From Variovorax sp. (GTDB lineage Bacteria > Pseudomonadota > Gammaproteobacteria > Burkholderiales > Burkholderiaceae_C), in contig JAGIBP010000033.1 of assembly GCA_017744285.1 (NCBI GenBank), positions 36,585 to 100,584 on the forward strand: a DNA stretch of 64,000 bases, read 5' to 3'. The notes below the pieces were generated by a model, which saw only the letters and a program-made list of their open reading frames with translations, had not been told where the DNA came from and did not search any database. A program made the translations under genes and the position numbers. This document shows positions 43,948 to 51,581 of this stretch, piece after piece (positions within the stretch are counted from its first letter, which is position 1; each line of letters begins with the position of its first letter).

Positions 43948-45393
43948 ATGCCGAAGGTGTTGAAGACCGTGGCGCTCGTCGCCGTGACGGCCGGGGCGGC
44001 GCTCGTCGCCGTGCGCCTCTATGACATCCAGCGCGGGCCGCCGCTCGGGCCGTGGCACACGCACGTGCCGCACGAGCTGTCGCGCGCGGAACTGCGCAGG
44101 ACCGACTGGGCCGGCTACATCGCCGCCGAGAACGCCGCCTTCGCCGAAGTGCGCGCCGAAGTCACCGAGCGTCTGCCCCCCGAGGCGCGGGTGGCGGCCA
44201 ACCGCTACTTCGAGGGCAGCCCGATCTACCCGGGTCGCTTCAAGCAGGACTGGAACCGCTCCTATGTGCTCGAACCCGCGGGGCCGCCGCGCGGCGTCGT
44301 GGTGCTGCTGCACGGGCTGACCGATTCGCCCTATAGCCTGCGCCATGTCGCGGCGCTCTACCGCGACCACGGCTTCGTCGCCATCGGCATCCGGCTGCCG
44401 GGCCACGGCACCGTGCCGGCCGGCCTCACGCGCGTGGAATGGCCCGACTGGCTCGAAGCGACGCGGCTCGCCGTCCGCGAGGCGCGCCGCCGCGTGGCCG
44501 CGCCGCTGCCGCTGCACATCGTGGGCTACTCCAACGGCGGCGCGCTGGCGCTGAAGTACGCGCTCGATGCGCTGGACGACGAGCAGGGCCTCGCGCGCCC
44601 CGACCGGCTCGTGCTGCTGGCGCCGATGATCGGCGTCACCGAGCTGTCGCGCTTCGCGGGCCTGCTCGGCTGGCCGGCGGTGTTCCCGCCCTTCGCCAAG
44701 GCGGCATGGCTCGGCGTGGTGCCGGAGGTCAATCCGTTCAAGTTCGACTCGTTTCCGGTGAACGCGGCGCGGCAGTCTTCCTTGCTCACCCGCGACCTGC
44801 AGGGCCACATCGTGCGCGAGGAACGGGCGGGCCGGCTCGCCCGCCTGCCGCCGATCCTGAGCTTCCAGTCGGTCGCGGACGCGACCGTCAGCACCCGCGC
44901 GGTCGTGACCGCGCTCTACGCGCGCCTGCCGGCCAACGGCAGCGAGCTGGTGCTGTTCGACCTCAACCGCAACATCAAGTTCGGCCCGCTGCTGCGCGAT
45001 GCGGCCGACCCGCTGGGCAGCCGGCTGCTGCCGCCGGCGCCCCGGCGCTTCCGGGCCACCTGGATCGCCAACGCCGACGCGGACACGCTGCGCGTGGTGG
45101 AGCGCACGACCGAGGCCGGCTCGGCCGACGAGCGCACGCGGCCGCTTGCGCTCGCCTACCCGCGCGAAGTGTTCTCGCTGTCCCACGTGGCGGTGCCGTT
45201 CCCCGTGACCGACCCGCTCTACGGGCTGGAACCCGACGGGCGCGAGGACTTCGGCATCAACCTCGGCGCGCTCGCGGTGCGCGGCGAGCACCGCACGCTC
45301 GTGGTGGGCTTCGACTTTCTCTCGCGGCTGCGGTCGAACCCGTTCTATCCCTACATGGCCGAGCGGATCGCCGAGACGATTCCGCCGAATTGA
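43948..45393 (+). CDS. Membrane-anchored alpha/beta hydrolase (lipase/esterase-like)
   Basis: The 481 residues begin with a hydrophobic anchor (KTVALVAVTAGAALVAVRLY) and then an alpha/beta hydrolase: GVVVLLHGLTDSPYSL near 114-129 (oxyanion HG), IRLPGHGTVPAGL near 151, nucleophile elbow VGYSNGGALA with Ser near 194, and an acidic residue in the SVADATVST loop. It resembles monoacylglycerol-lipase/serine aminopeptidase-like hydrolases but is longer, with extra segments near 230-400. The anchor implies action in the periplasm or at the membrane face. The substrate is unknown. Its start is close to the divergent thioesterase gene. Confidence 0.86.
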   Translation: MPKVLKTVALVAVTAGAALVAVRLYDIQRGPPLGPWHTHVPHELSRAELRRTDWAGYIAAENAAFAEVRAEVTERLPPEARVAANRYFEGSPIYPGRFKQDWNRSYVLEPAGPPRGVVVLLHGLTDSPYSLRHVAALYRDHGFVAIGIRLPGHGTVPAGLTRVEWPDWLEATRLAVREARRRVAAPLPLHIVGYSNGGALALKYALDALDDEQGLARPDRLVLLAPMIGVTELSRFAGLLGWPAVFPPFAKAAWLGVVPEVNPFKFDSFPVNAARQSSLLTRDLQGHIVREERAGRLARLPPILSFQSVADATVSTRAVVTALYARLPANGSELVLFDLNRNIKFGPLLRDAADPLGSRLLPPAPRRFRATWIANADADTLRVVERTTEAGSADERTRPLALAYPREVFSLSHVAVPFPVTDPLYGLEPDGREDFGINLGALAVRGEHRTLVVGFDFLSRLRSNPFYPYMAERIAETIPPN

Positions 45394-45483
45394 GCGAGGC
45401 CGGGCTGGTGGCGCGCATCGACAATCACCGGCTTCTCAAGAACGCGCCTCGTCTTGCTGCAATTCAATCCCTGAGGCGGCGCC

Positions 45484-46071
45484 TCAGCGCCGGCGCACCT
45501 CGTCCTTGGGATGCAGTTGCCAGCCGGCCATGGTCTTCTCGGCTTCCCGCGCGCGCTGCTCGTTGAGCTTCTTGGCCGCGAGCTGCGCCGAGAGTTCGAG
45601 CTTGCGCAGGTCGCGCTGGGTGAGCGAGTCGTCGGGCGCGAAGCTGAAGCAGCACAGCGTGCCGTAGACGCGGCCATCGTCCAGCACGACCGGGGTGCTG
45701 AGATGCGCGCCCACGGGGAAAGGCGTGGCCGGCAGTTGCGCAAAGGCCGGCTCGGTGCGCACGTCGTGCACCAGGCGGGGCAGGCGGCCGTCGACCACGT
45801 ACTGGCAGAACGATTCCTCGAGCGGGGCCGAGTCGCCTTCGGCGATCACCTGGCTGCCGGGCTTGGCGTCGACGCGCCGGAAGACGCGGCGGCCGTCGAC
45901 GAATTCGGACACGAACACCACGTCCATCTTCAGGTGCTCGCGCAGCAGGCGCAGCACTTCGGTGATGGAGGGATTGATCAGCGCGTCGCCGCCGTCGGCG
46001 GTGGCGACCAGCAGTTCGCTCACGCGCACCTCGAGCGCATCCGGTTCGTAGCCCAGGTCGTGCAACTGCAT
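45484..46071 (-). CDS. GAF domain-containing protein
   Basis: The 195 residues hold a single GAF sensor domain (about 20-170): LLREHLKMDVVFVSEFVDGRRVFRRVDAK, SFCQYVVDGRLPRLVHDVRTEPAF, and STPVVLDDGRVYGTLCCFSF. No output domain is visible, so it may bind a ligand and act through a partner. The start ATG 46071 has a strong ribosome site AAGGAG. It lies downstream of the tRNA-Lys terminator on the same strand, so it needs its own promoter between tRNA and gene or depends on read-through. Confidence 0.85.
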   Translation of the reverse strand: MQLHDLGYEPDALEVRVSELLVATADGGDALINPSITEVLRLLREHLKMDVVFVSEFVDGRRVFRRVDAKPGSQVIAEGDSAPLEESFCQYVVDGRLPRLVHDVRTEPAFAQLPATPFPVGAHLSTPVVLDDGRVYGTLCCFSFAPDDSLTQRDLRKLELSAQLAAKKLNEQRAREAEKTMAGWQLHPKDEVRRR

Positions 46072-46090
46072 GAAATCTCCTTCGGCAATG

Positions 46091-46125
46091 AAAAATGCCC
46101 CGCATGTTCGGACATGCGGGGCATT
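46091..46125 (-). terminator. Intrinsic terminator after tRNA-Lys (minus strand)
   Basis: A perfect 14-bp stem, 46094-46107 with 46112-46125, closes a 4-base loop (46108-46111). Read on the minus strand the stem is followed by a T run (46095-46091). It lies ten bases after the CCA end of the tRNA and 20 bases before the GAF gene. Confidence 0.9.
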
Positions 46126-46134
46126 GAGTGTTGG

Positions 46135-46210
46135 TGGTGGGCCCTGAGTGACTCGAACACTCGACCTACGGATTAAGAGTCCGCTGCTCTACCAACTGAG
46201 CTAAGAGCCC
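46135..46210 (-). tRNA. tRNA-Lys (anticodon CUU)
   Basis: The minus strand reads as a 76-base tRNA with encoded CCA (46135-46137). The acceptor stem GGGCTCT (46210-46204) pairs with AGGGCCC (46145-46139) with one G-U pair. The D arm is AGCTCAGTTGGTAGAGC. The anticodon loop is CTCTTAA, giving anticodon CTT, and the T arm contains GTTCGAGTC. All arms have standard lengths, so this is a functional tRNA-Lys decoding AAG. Confidence 0.95.
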
Positions 46211-46252
46211 CTGAGTGACGACATTTGATGTGTCGTTTCAGGCAATCCAAAG

Positions 46253-46258
46253 ATTATA
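46253..46258 (-). promoter_or_regulatory. -10 box of the tRNA-Lys promoter
   Basis: The minus strand has a perfect TATAAT 43 bases before the tRNA 5' end, in an AT-rich patch, next to the stop codon of the thiolase gene. No consensus -35 box is visible 16-18 bases upstream. Stable RNA genes often have their own strong promoter, and position and sequence fit. Confidence 0.65.
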
Positions 46259-46280
46259 GCCACAAAAATCGGCCGCTTCG

Positions 46281-47462
46281 TCAGACCCGTTCAAAAATGC
46301 ACGCGATGCCCTGTCCGCCGCCGATGCACATGGTCACCAGCGCGTAGCGGCCCTGGATGCGCTCGAGTTCGTAGAGCGCCTTCACCGTGATCAGCGCGCC
46401 GGTCGCGCCCACGGGATGGCCCAGCGAGATGCCCGAGCCGTTCGGGTTCACCTTGGCCGGGTCGAGGCCGAGGTCCTTCGTGACGGCGCAGGCCTGCGCG
46501 GCGAACGCTTCGTTGGCCTCGACCACGTCCATGTCCGAGGCCTGGAGGCCGGCCTTCTCCAGCGCCTTGCGCGAGGCGGGCACGGGGCCGATGCCCATGT
46601 ACGCCGGGTCCACGCCCGCGAAGGCGTACGCGACCACGCGCGCCATCGGCTTGAGTCCGCGGCGGGCGGCTTCTTCCTTCTCCATCAGCACCACCGCGGC
46701 GGCGGCGTCGTTGATGCCCGAGGCATTGCCCGGCGTGACCGTGCCGTTCTCCTTCAGGAAGGCCGGCTTGAGCTTGGCCATGTCCTCGATCTTCGCGTCG
46801 AAGCGCACGTGCTCGTCGGTGTCGAAGTAGGTGGTGCCCTTGCGGCTTTCGAGCGGCACCGGAACGATCTGCGACTTGAACCAGCCGTTCTCGATGGCCT
46901 TCTGCGCGCGCTGGTGGCTCGCGAGCGCGGTCTGGTCCTGCTGCTCGCGGCTGATGTCCCACTTCTTCGCGACGTTCTCGGCCGTGACGCCCATGTGGAT
47001 GTTCTGGAACGGGTCGTGCAGGGCGCCGATCATCATGTCGACCATCTTCGTGTCGCCCATGCGCGCGCCCCAGCGCGCGGTGAGCGAGGCGAAGGGCGCG
47101 CGGCTCATGTTCTCGGCGCCGCCGCCGACGGCCACCTTGGCGTCGCTGAGCTGGATGCTCTGCGCCGCGCTCACGATGGCCTGCAGGCCCGAGCCGCACA
47201 GGCGGTTGACGGTCAGCGCCGGCGTCTCCTGCGCGCAGCCGCCTTCGATCGCGGCGACGCGGGCCATGTACATGTCGCGCGGCTCGGTGTTGATGACGTG
47301 GCCGAACACCACGTTCTCCACGTCCTTGCCGTCGACCTTGGCGCGGGCGAGCGCTTCCTTGGTGACCAGCGCGGCCAGGCGCGTGGGCGGGACGTCCTTG
47401 AGGCTTCCGCCAAAGCCCCCGATGGCGGTGCGGACACCGCTGACGACAACAACTTCCTTCAT
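46281..47462 (-). CDS. Acetyl-CoA C-acyltransferase (beta-ketothiolase, BktB/PhaA-like)
   Basis: The 393 residues are a complete biosynthetic/degradative thiolase: nucleophile Cys in VNRLCGSGLQAI near residue 90, NEAFAAQA near 345, GSGISLGHPVGATG near 378-391 numbering region and the second Cys in TMCIGGGQG near the end. Unlike the thiolase-like protein at 13689, all catalytic residues are present. It condenses or cleaves 3-ketoacyl-CoA and acetyl-CoA. I start it at ATG 47462, where GGAGAG lies seven bases upstream and the conserved MKEVVVVSGVRTAIG begins. It may consume the products of the aromatic pathway or make polyhydroxyalkanoate precursors. Confidence 0.93.
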   Translation of the reverse strand: MKEVVVVSGVRTAIGGFGGSLKDVPPTRLAALVTKEALARAKVDGKDVENVVFGHVINTEPRDMYMARVAAIEGGCAQETPALTVNRLCGSGLQAIVSAAQSIQLSDAKVAVGGGAENMSRAPFASLTARWGARMGDTKMVDMMIGALHDPFQNIHMGVTAENVAKKWDISREQQDQTALASHQRAQKAIENGWFKSQIVPVPLESRKGTTYFDTDEHVRFDAKIEDMAKLKPAFLKENGTVTPGNASGINDAAAAVVLMEKEEAARRGLKPMARVVAYAFAGVDPAYMGIGPVPASRKALEKAGLQASDMDVVEANEAFAAQACAVTKDLGLDPAKVNPNGSGISLGHPVGATGALITVKALYELERIQGRYALVTMCIGGGQGIACIFERV

Positions 47463-47534
47463 GACGAGTCTCTCCAGTGTGCAGACGAAACGCGCATGAT
47501 GCCAGCGGCGCGCCGCCGCGGCTGACACCCATGT

Positions 47535-47548
47535 TGCACCAAGGTGCA
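47535..47548. repeat. 14-base inverted repeat, copy 1 (candidate operator)
   Basis: TGCACC-AA-GGTGCA stands in the divergent spacer between the thiolase (minus) and DUF1254 (plus) genes. An identical copy lies at 49152-49165 before the formylglycine-enzyme gene. Two identical palindromes at two gene starts suggest a shared regulator. Confidence 0.6.
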
Positions 47549-47702
47549 GGCGGAGCGTCACCATCGGACAAGTGCGCTTTCGGCGCCGCTTGCGCATGCT
47601 ATGAGCCTCGCGTCGCCACGTCCGTCCGAGGCGCCGCGCCCGCGTTCATCGATCGCCCTGAAGCGCCGAGCTACCCGTGGATGGAACGAGGAGGAGATGG
47701 CG

Positions 47703-49112
47703 ATGGCCCACGTGATCACCGGCCCCGACATGCAGGTCAAGCTGAGTGACGAGTATGTGCGGCTGGTCGCGCGCGATGCCTTCTTCTGGGCGTGGCCGAT
47801 CGTCAACGTCTGCAGCCGGCGAGGCGCCTTCGCGCGCCTGCCGCACCAGATGCTGCAGGGCGGCGTGCTGCCGGTGGGGCCGGCGAACACGCTCACCATG
47901 CTCACCGACTATGTCTCGCCGAACCAGCGGGCGGTGGCCTGCCCGAACCAGGACGTGGTGTACGGGCACGCGATCGTCGCGCTCGACGTGTCGCCGGTGG
48001 TGGTGCAGGTGCCGGACTTCGGCGAGCGCTTCTGGGTCGTCCAGGTGCTCGATTCGCGCACCGACAGCTTTGCCGAGCTGGGCAGCATGTACCGCACGCC
48101 GCCGGGCTTCTACCTGCTCGCCGGGCCGAACTGGGTGGGCACGGTGCCCGAGGGCATCCAGCGCGTGTTCGTGTCGCAGACCAGCACCGGGGTCGTGATC
48201 CCGCGCGTGTTCCGCGAGGACACGCCCGAGGACCTGCAGGCGGTGCAGGCGGTCATCAACCAGATCGGCCTCTACCCGGTGGAGGCCTTCGACGGCACGA
48301 TGAAATTCATGGACTGGCGCCAGGTGCCGGTGAGCCCCGCGGCCCAGGAGAGCGACGGCCGCGAGACGCGCTGGGTGCTGCCCGAGAAGTTCCTCGACAT
48401 GCTGCCCGTCGCGCTCGCCGATGCGCGGCCGCTGCCGGGCGAGGCGGCGCGCTATGCGCAGGTGCTCGCGGTGGCCGATGCCGCGCGCAAGGACCGGCGG
48501 CTCAAGGCGGTCTTCGACGAGGCGGTGGCCGCGGCGGAGCGCGAGCTGATCGAGCCGCTCTTCCAGTTCCACAACTTCGGCCGGCCGCTGCGCCACCATT
48601 GGTCGACCATCGCCAACGGGGCCTGCTTCGGCACCGACTACTTCATGCGCACCGCGGTGGCGAAGTCGAACATCTTCGTCAACAAGCAGAACGAGACGAA
48701 GTACTTCTACCAGGACCTCGATGCCGAGGGCGAACGCCTGAATAGCGCGCATCGCTACACGCTCACCTTCGCGCCGGGCCGGGTGCCGCCGGTCAAGGGC
48801 TTCTGGTCGCTGTCGCTCTACAACCACCATCACTTCTTCGCGCCCAACGCGTTGTCGCGCTTCTCGGTGGGCACGAAGAGCCCGTCGCTCAGGTACGACG
48901 CGGACGGCTCGCTCACGCTGCGGGTGCAGGCCGCGCCGCCCGCCGACGGACACGAGGGCAACTGGCTGCCTTCGCCGCCCGATGGCGCGAGCGACTTCTC
49001 GCTCTACATCCGCCTGTACTGGCCCGAGGAATCGGTGCTGGAGGGGCGCTGGACGCCGCCCGCGGTCGTCAGGCTGCCGTCGCTCTCGCCCACCTTGCGG
49101 CAGAGCCCCTGA
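47703..49112 (+). CDS. DUF1254/DUF1214 domain protein
   Basis: The 469 residues show the DUF1254 domain in the first half (YVRLVARDAFFWAWPIVNVC, YVSPNQRAVACPNQDVVYGHAIVALD) and DUF1214 in the second (YTLTFAPGRVPPVKGFWSLSLYN, FAPNALSRFSVG). The two together form a known secreted or cytoplasmic family of unknown activity; here no signal peptide is visible. GAGGAGG lies six bases before ATG 47703 and abuts the alternative ATG 47697. It is transcribed toward the sulfatase operon and preceded by the inverted repeat shared with it, so it is probably co-regulated. Function is not known. Confidence 0.87.
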   Translation: MAHVITGPDMQVKLSDEYVRLVARDAFFWAWPIVNVCSRRGAFARLPHQMLQGGVLPVGPANTLTMLTDYVSPNQRAVACPNQDVVYGHAIVALDVSPVVVQVPDFGERFWVVQVLDSRTDSFAELGSMYRTPPGFYLLAGPNWVGTVPEGIQRVFVSQTSTGVVIPRVFREDTPEDLQAVQAVINQIGLYPVEAFDGTMKFMDWRQVPVSPAAQESDGRETRWVLPEKFLDMLPVALADARPLPGEAARYAQVLAVADAARKDRRLKAVFDEAVAAAERELIEPLFQFHNFGRPLRHHWSTIANGACFGTDYFMRTAVAKSNIFVNKQNETKYFYQDLDAEGERLNSAHRYTLTFAPGRVPPVKGFWSLSLYNHHHFFAPNALSRFSVGTKSPSLRYDADGSLTLRVQAAPPADGHEGNWLPSPPDGASDFSLYIRLYWPEESVLEGRWTPPAVVRLPSLSPTLRQSP

Positions 49113-49151
49113 ACCGACGGGCCTCGAAAGGTATCCATGTGCATCCACATC

Positions 49152-49165
49152 TGCACCAAGGTGCA
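49152..49165. repeat. 14-base inverted repeat, copy 2 (candidate operator)
   Basis: TGCACC-AA-GGTGCA is identical to 47535-47548. It lies 36 bases before the likely start of the formylglycine-enzyme gene. The TGCACC/GGTGCA halves resemble NtrC half-sites, but spacing is two bases instead of about five, so the binding protein is open. Confidence 0.6.
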
Positions 49166-49201
49166 GTTGACACCCCGGGGGTCTGGTTGAAGACTCGTGC
49201 G

Positions 49202-50461
49202 ATGGCCAAGCACAAGCGGTCCTCCCCGAATGCAGCGCGCCCTCGCATCGACGAGAGCCCTTCCGTGAGGCAGGCCTCGGACGCGAAGGCGGACAGGGGG
49301 GCGACGCGAAAGTCCGTGTGGCTCGTGCTCGCCATCGTGCTGCCCGCCGCCGCCGGCTACCTGTTCGCGACGAGCTGGTGGAAGGGCGAACCCGCCGCCT
49401 CCGCCGCGCACCCGCGGATCGTGGTCGGCGACGGCAAGAGCGGCCCGCAGGGCATGGTGTGGGTGCCCGGGGGACAGTTCCAGATGGGCAGCGACAGCCG
49501 GCTCGCGCAGCCCAACGAGAAGCCCGCGCATGCGGCGCGCATCAGCGGCTTCTGGATGGATCGCCACCACGTGACCAACGCCGAGTTCCGCCGCTTCGTC
49601 CAGGCCACCGGCTACAAGACCACCGCCGAGCGCAAGCCCGACTGGGACACCATCGCGCCGCAGGTGATGCCCGGCACGCCCAGGCCGCCCGACGACGCGC
49701 TGGTGCCCGGCGCCATGGTCTTCACCGGCACGTCCTACGAGGTGGACCTTCGCGACTTCTCGCGCTGGTGGGCCTATGTGCCCGGTGCGGACTGGAAGCA
49801 TCCGAAGGGGCCGGCGAGCAGCATCGAGGGCCTGGACGACCACCCGGTGGTGCAGGTGAGCTTCGAGGACGCGCAGGCCTATGCGCGCTGGGCCGGCAAG
49901 CGCCTGCCCACCGAGGCCGAATGGGAGTTCGCCGCCCGCGGGGGGCTGGAGCAGGCCACCTACGTGTGGGGCGACGAGTTCGCGCCCGGCGGGCGGCAGA
50001 TGGCCAACGTGTGGCAGGGGCAGCAGCCGAGGCCCTTCCCGGTCGTGAGCGCGAAGAGCGGCGGCGCCGCCGGCACCAGCCCCGTGGGCACCTTTCCGGA
50101 GAACGGCTACGGCCTGCAGGACATGACGGGCAACGCCTGGCAGTGGGTGGCCGACTGGTATCGCGCCGACCAGTTCTCGCGCGTCGCGAAGAGCGGCGAG
50201 GCGCAGGTCGATCCGAAGGGCCCCGCCGACAGCTGGGACCCGAGCGAGCCCGGCGTGCCCGTCGGCGCACCCAGGCGCGTGACGCGCGGCGGCTCCTTCC
50301 TGTGCAACGAGGCGTATTGCATGAGCTACCGCCCGAGCGCGCGGCGCGGCACCGATCCCTACACCAGCATGTCGCACCTGGGCTTCAGGCTCGTGATGGA
50401 CGTGTCGAGCTGGAAGAGCCGGCAAGCCGATGCGAAGGCCGGAGGATCGAATGGAAGCTGA
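49202..50461 (+). CDS. SUMF1/formylglycine-generating enzyme family protein with membrane anchor
   Basis: The 419 residues begin with a charged cytoplasmic stretch and one hydrophobic segment (WLVLAIVLPAAAGYLFATSW, 40-59), then a C-type-lectin-like SUMF1 domain: MVWVPGGQFQMGSD (85-98), DHPVVQVSFEDAQAYARW (213-230), LPTEAEWEFAARGG and NGYGLQDMTGNAWQWVADWY. The active-site pair of formylglycine-generating enzymes, C-x4-C, is present as Cys368 and Cys373 (FLCNEAYCMSYR). It would oxidise a sulfatase Cys to formylglycine, most likely in the sulfatase at 51582. The anchor places the catalytic domain in the periplasm. I chose ATG 49202; the ATG at 49139 would run through the inverted repeat. Confidence 0.9.
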   Translation: MAKHKRSSPNAARPRIDESPSVRQASDAKADRGATRKSVWLVLAIVLPAAAGYLFATSWWKGEPAASAAHPRIVVGDGKSGPQGMVWVPGGQFQMGSDSRLAQPNEKPAHAARISGFWMDRHHVTNAEFRRFVQATGYKTTAERKPDWDTIAPQVMPGTPRPPDDALVPGAMVFTGTSYEVDLRDFSRWWAYVPGADWKHPKGPASSIEGLDDHPVVQVSFEDAQAYARWAGKRLPTEAEWEFAARGGLEQATYVWGDEFAPGGRQMANVWQGQQPRPFPVVSAKSGGAAGTSPVGTFPENGYGLQDMTGNAWQWVADWYRADQFSRVAKSGEAQVDPKGPADSWDPSEPGVPVGAPRRVTRGGSFLCNEAYCMSYRPSARRGTDPYTSMSHLGFRLVMDVSSWKSRQADAKAGGSNGS

Positions 50462-51488
50462 ACCGCACAGCCGCTGGCGCGGGCTCTCGCGCCGTGCCTT
50501 CGGCGCGCTGTGGGCGCTGGCCGCCGCGTCGGCGCTCGTCGGCTGCGCAGGCACCGGCCGGCCGGGCGGCGACCCCCTGCCGTCATGGAACGAAGGGCCC
50601 GCCAAGACCGCGATCGTGAACTTCGTCGGCGACGCCACGCGCGAGGGCGGCCCCGGCTACGTGCCGCCGGCCGAGCGCATCGCGACCTTCGACAACGACG
50701 GCACGCTGTGGAGCGAGCAGCCGCTGTACTTCCAGTTCCTGTTCATGATCGACCAGGTCAAGAGCAAGGCGGCGCAGCATCCCGAGTGGCAGCGCAACCC
50801 GGCCTTCAGGCCGCTGATGGCCGGCGATCACCAGGCGCTGGCGGCCGTGGGGGAGCGGCCGCTGATGGAGCTGCTCGTGGCCGCCAACAGCGGCATGACG
50901 GTCGATGCCTACGACGAGGCGATCCGCGCCTGGCTGGCGACGGCCAGGCATCCGAAGTTCCAGCGCCCGTACACGGAGCTGGTCTATCAGCCGCAGCTCG
51001 AACTGCTCGACTATCTGCGCGCGAACGGCTTCAAGACCTACATCGTCTCGGGCGGCACCATCGACTTCATGCGTCCGTGGGTGATGAAGGCCTACGGCAT
51101 TCCCCCCGAGCAGGTGATCGGATCGAGCCAGCTCATCAGGTACGAGCTGCAGGGCGGCAAGCCGGTGCTGCTGCGCGAACCCAAGCTGGACTTCGTGGAC
51201 GACGGCCCGGGCAAGCCGGTGGGCATCTACCGCAACATCGGCCGGCGGCCGGTGCTCGCGTTCGGCAACTCCGATGGCGACCTGCAGATGCTGCAGTACA
51301 CGGCCGGGGGGCCGGGCGCGCGCATGGCACTCATCGTCCACCACGACGATGCCGATCGCGAGTTCGCCTACGACCGCAATTCCCGCATCGGCAAGCTCGA
51401 CAAGGCGCTGGACGAAGCGCAGGCCCGGGGCTGGACCGTGGTCAGCATGAAGCGTGACTGGAAGACGGTCTTTCCGCCGTCCAAGTGA
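50451..51488 (+). CDS. HAD-superfamily hydrolase, lipoprotein
   Basis: The 345 residues carry HAD motif I as ATFDNDGTLW near 81-90 (nucleophile Asp and D+2), motif II region YIVSGGTIDF near 202, and motif IV FGNSDGDLQM near 268. The N-terminus has SRRAFGALWALAAASALVGC: a lipobox LVGC preceded by a twin-arginine-like RR, so the mature protein is probably a membrane lipoprotein outside the cytoplasm. It is a phosphatase-like enzyme with unknown substrate. GGAGGA precedes ATG 50451, which overlaps the formylglycine-enzyme gene by 11 bases. Confidence 0.87.
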   Translation: MEAEPHSRWRGLSRRAFGALWALAAASALVGCAGTGRPGGDPLPSWNEGPAKTAIVNFVGDATREGGPGYVPPAERIATFDNDGTLWSEQPLYFQFLFMIDQVKSKAAQHPEWQRNPAFRPLMAGDHQALAAVGERPLMELLVAANSGMTVDAYDEAIRAWLATARHPKFQRPYTELVYQPQLELLDYLRANGFKTYIVSGGTIDFMRPWVMKAYGIPPEQVIGSSQLIRYELQGGKPVLLREPKLDFVDDGPGKPVGIYRNIGRRPVLAFGNSDGDLQMLQYTAGGPGARMALIVHHDDADREFAYDRNSRIGKLDKALDEAQARGWTVVSMKRDWKTVFPPSK

Positions 51489-51581
51489 TCACCGAGCGCC
51501 GGCAAGGCGCCATTCCGAGAGGAGCCGGACCTTCCCTGGAGGCCGGCGAACACGCAGTCAATGACACGAAAGGAGCGATCC

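Noticed and set aside
45471..45487. Stem-loop CTGAGGC-GGC-GCCTCAG at the GAF gene end
   Set aside because: The stem is only 7 bp with no T run on either strand, so a terminator call is not supported.
42037..46071. Region searched for phage, insertion-sequence or integrase genes next to tRNA-Lys
   Set aside because: No transposase or integrase and no duplicated tRNA end was seen, so no mobile-element attachment site is claimed.
47535..47548. NtrC site or sigma-54 promoter for the TGCACC/GGTGCA repeat
   Set aside because: Spacing between halves is two bases, whereas NtrC sites have about five. No TGGCAC-N5-TTGCA promoter is seen nearby.
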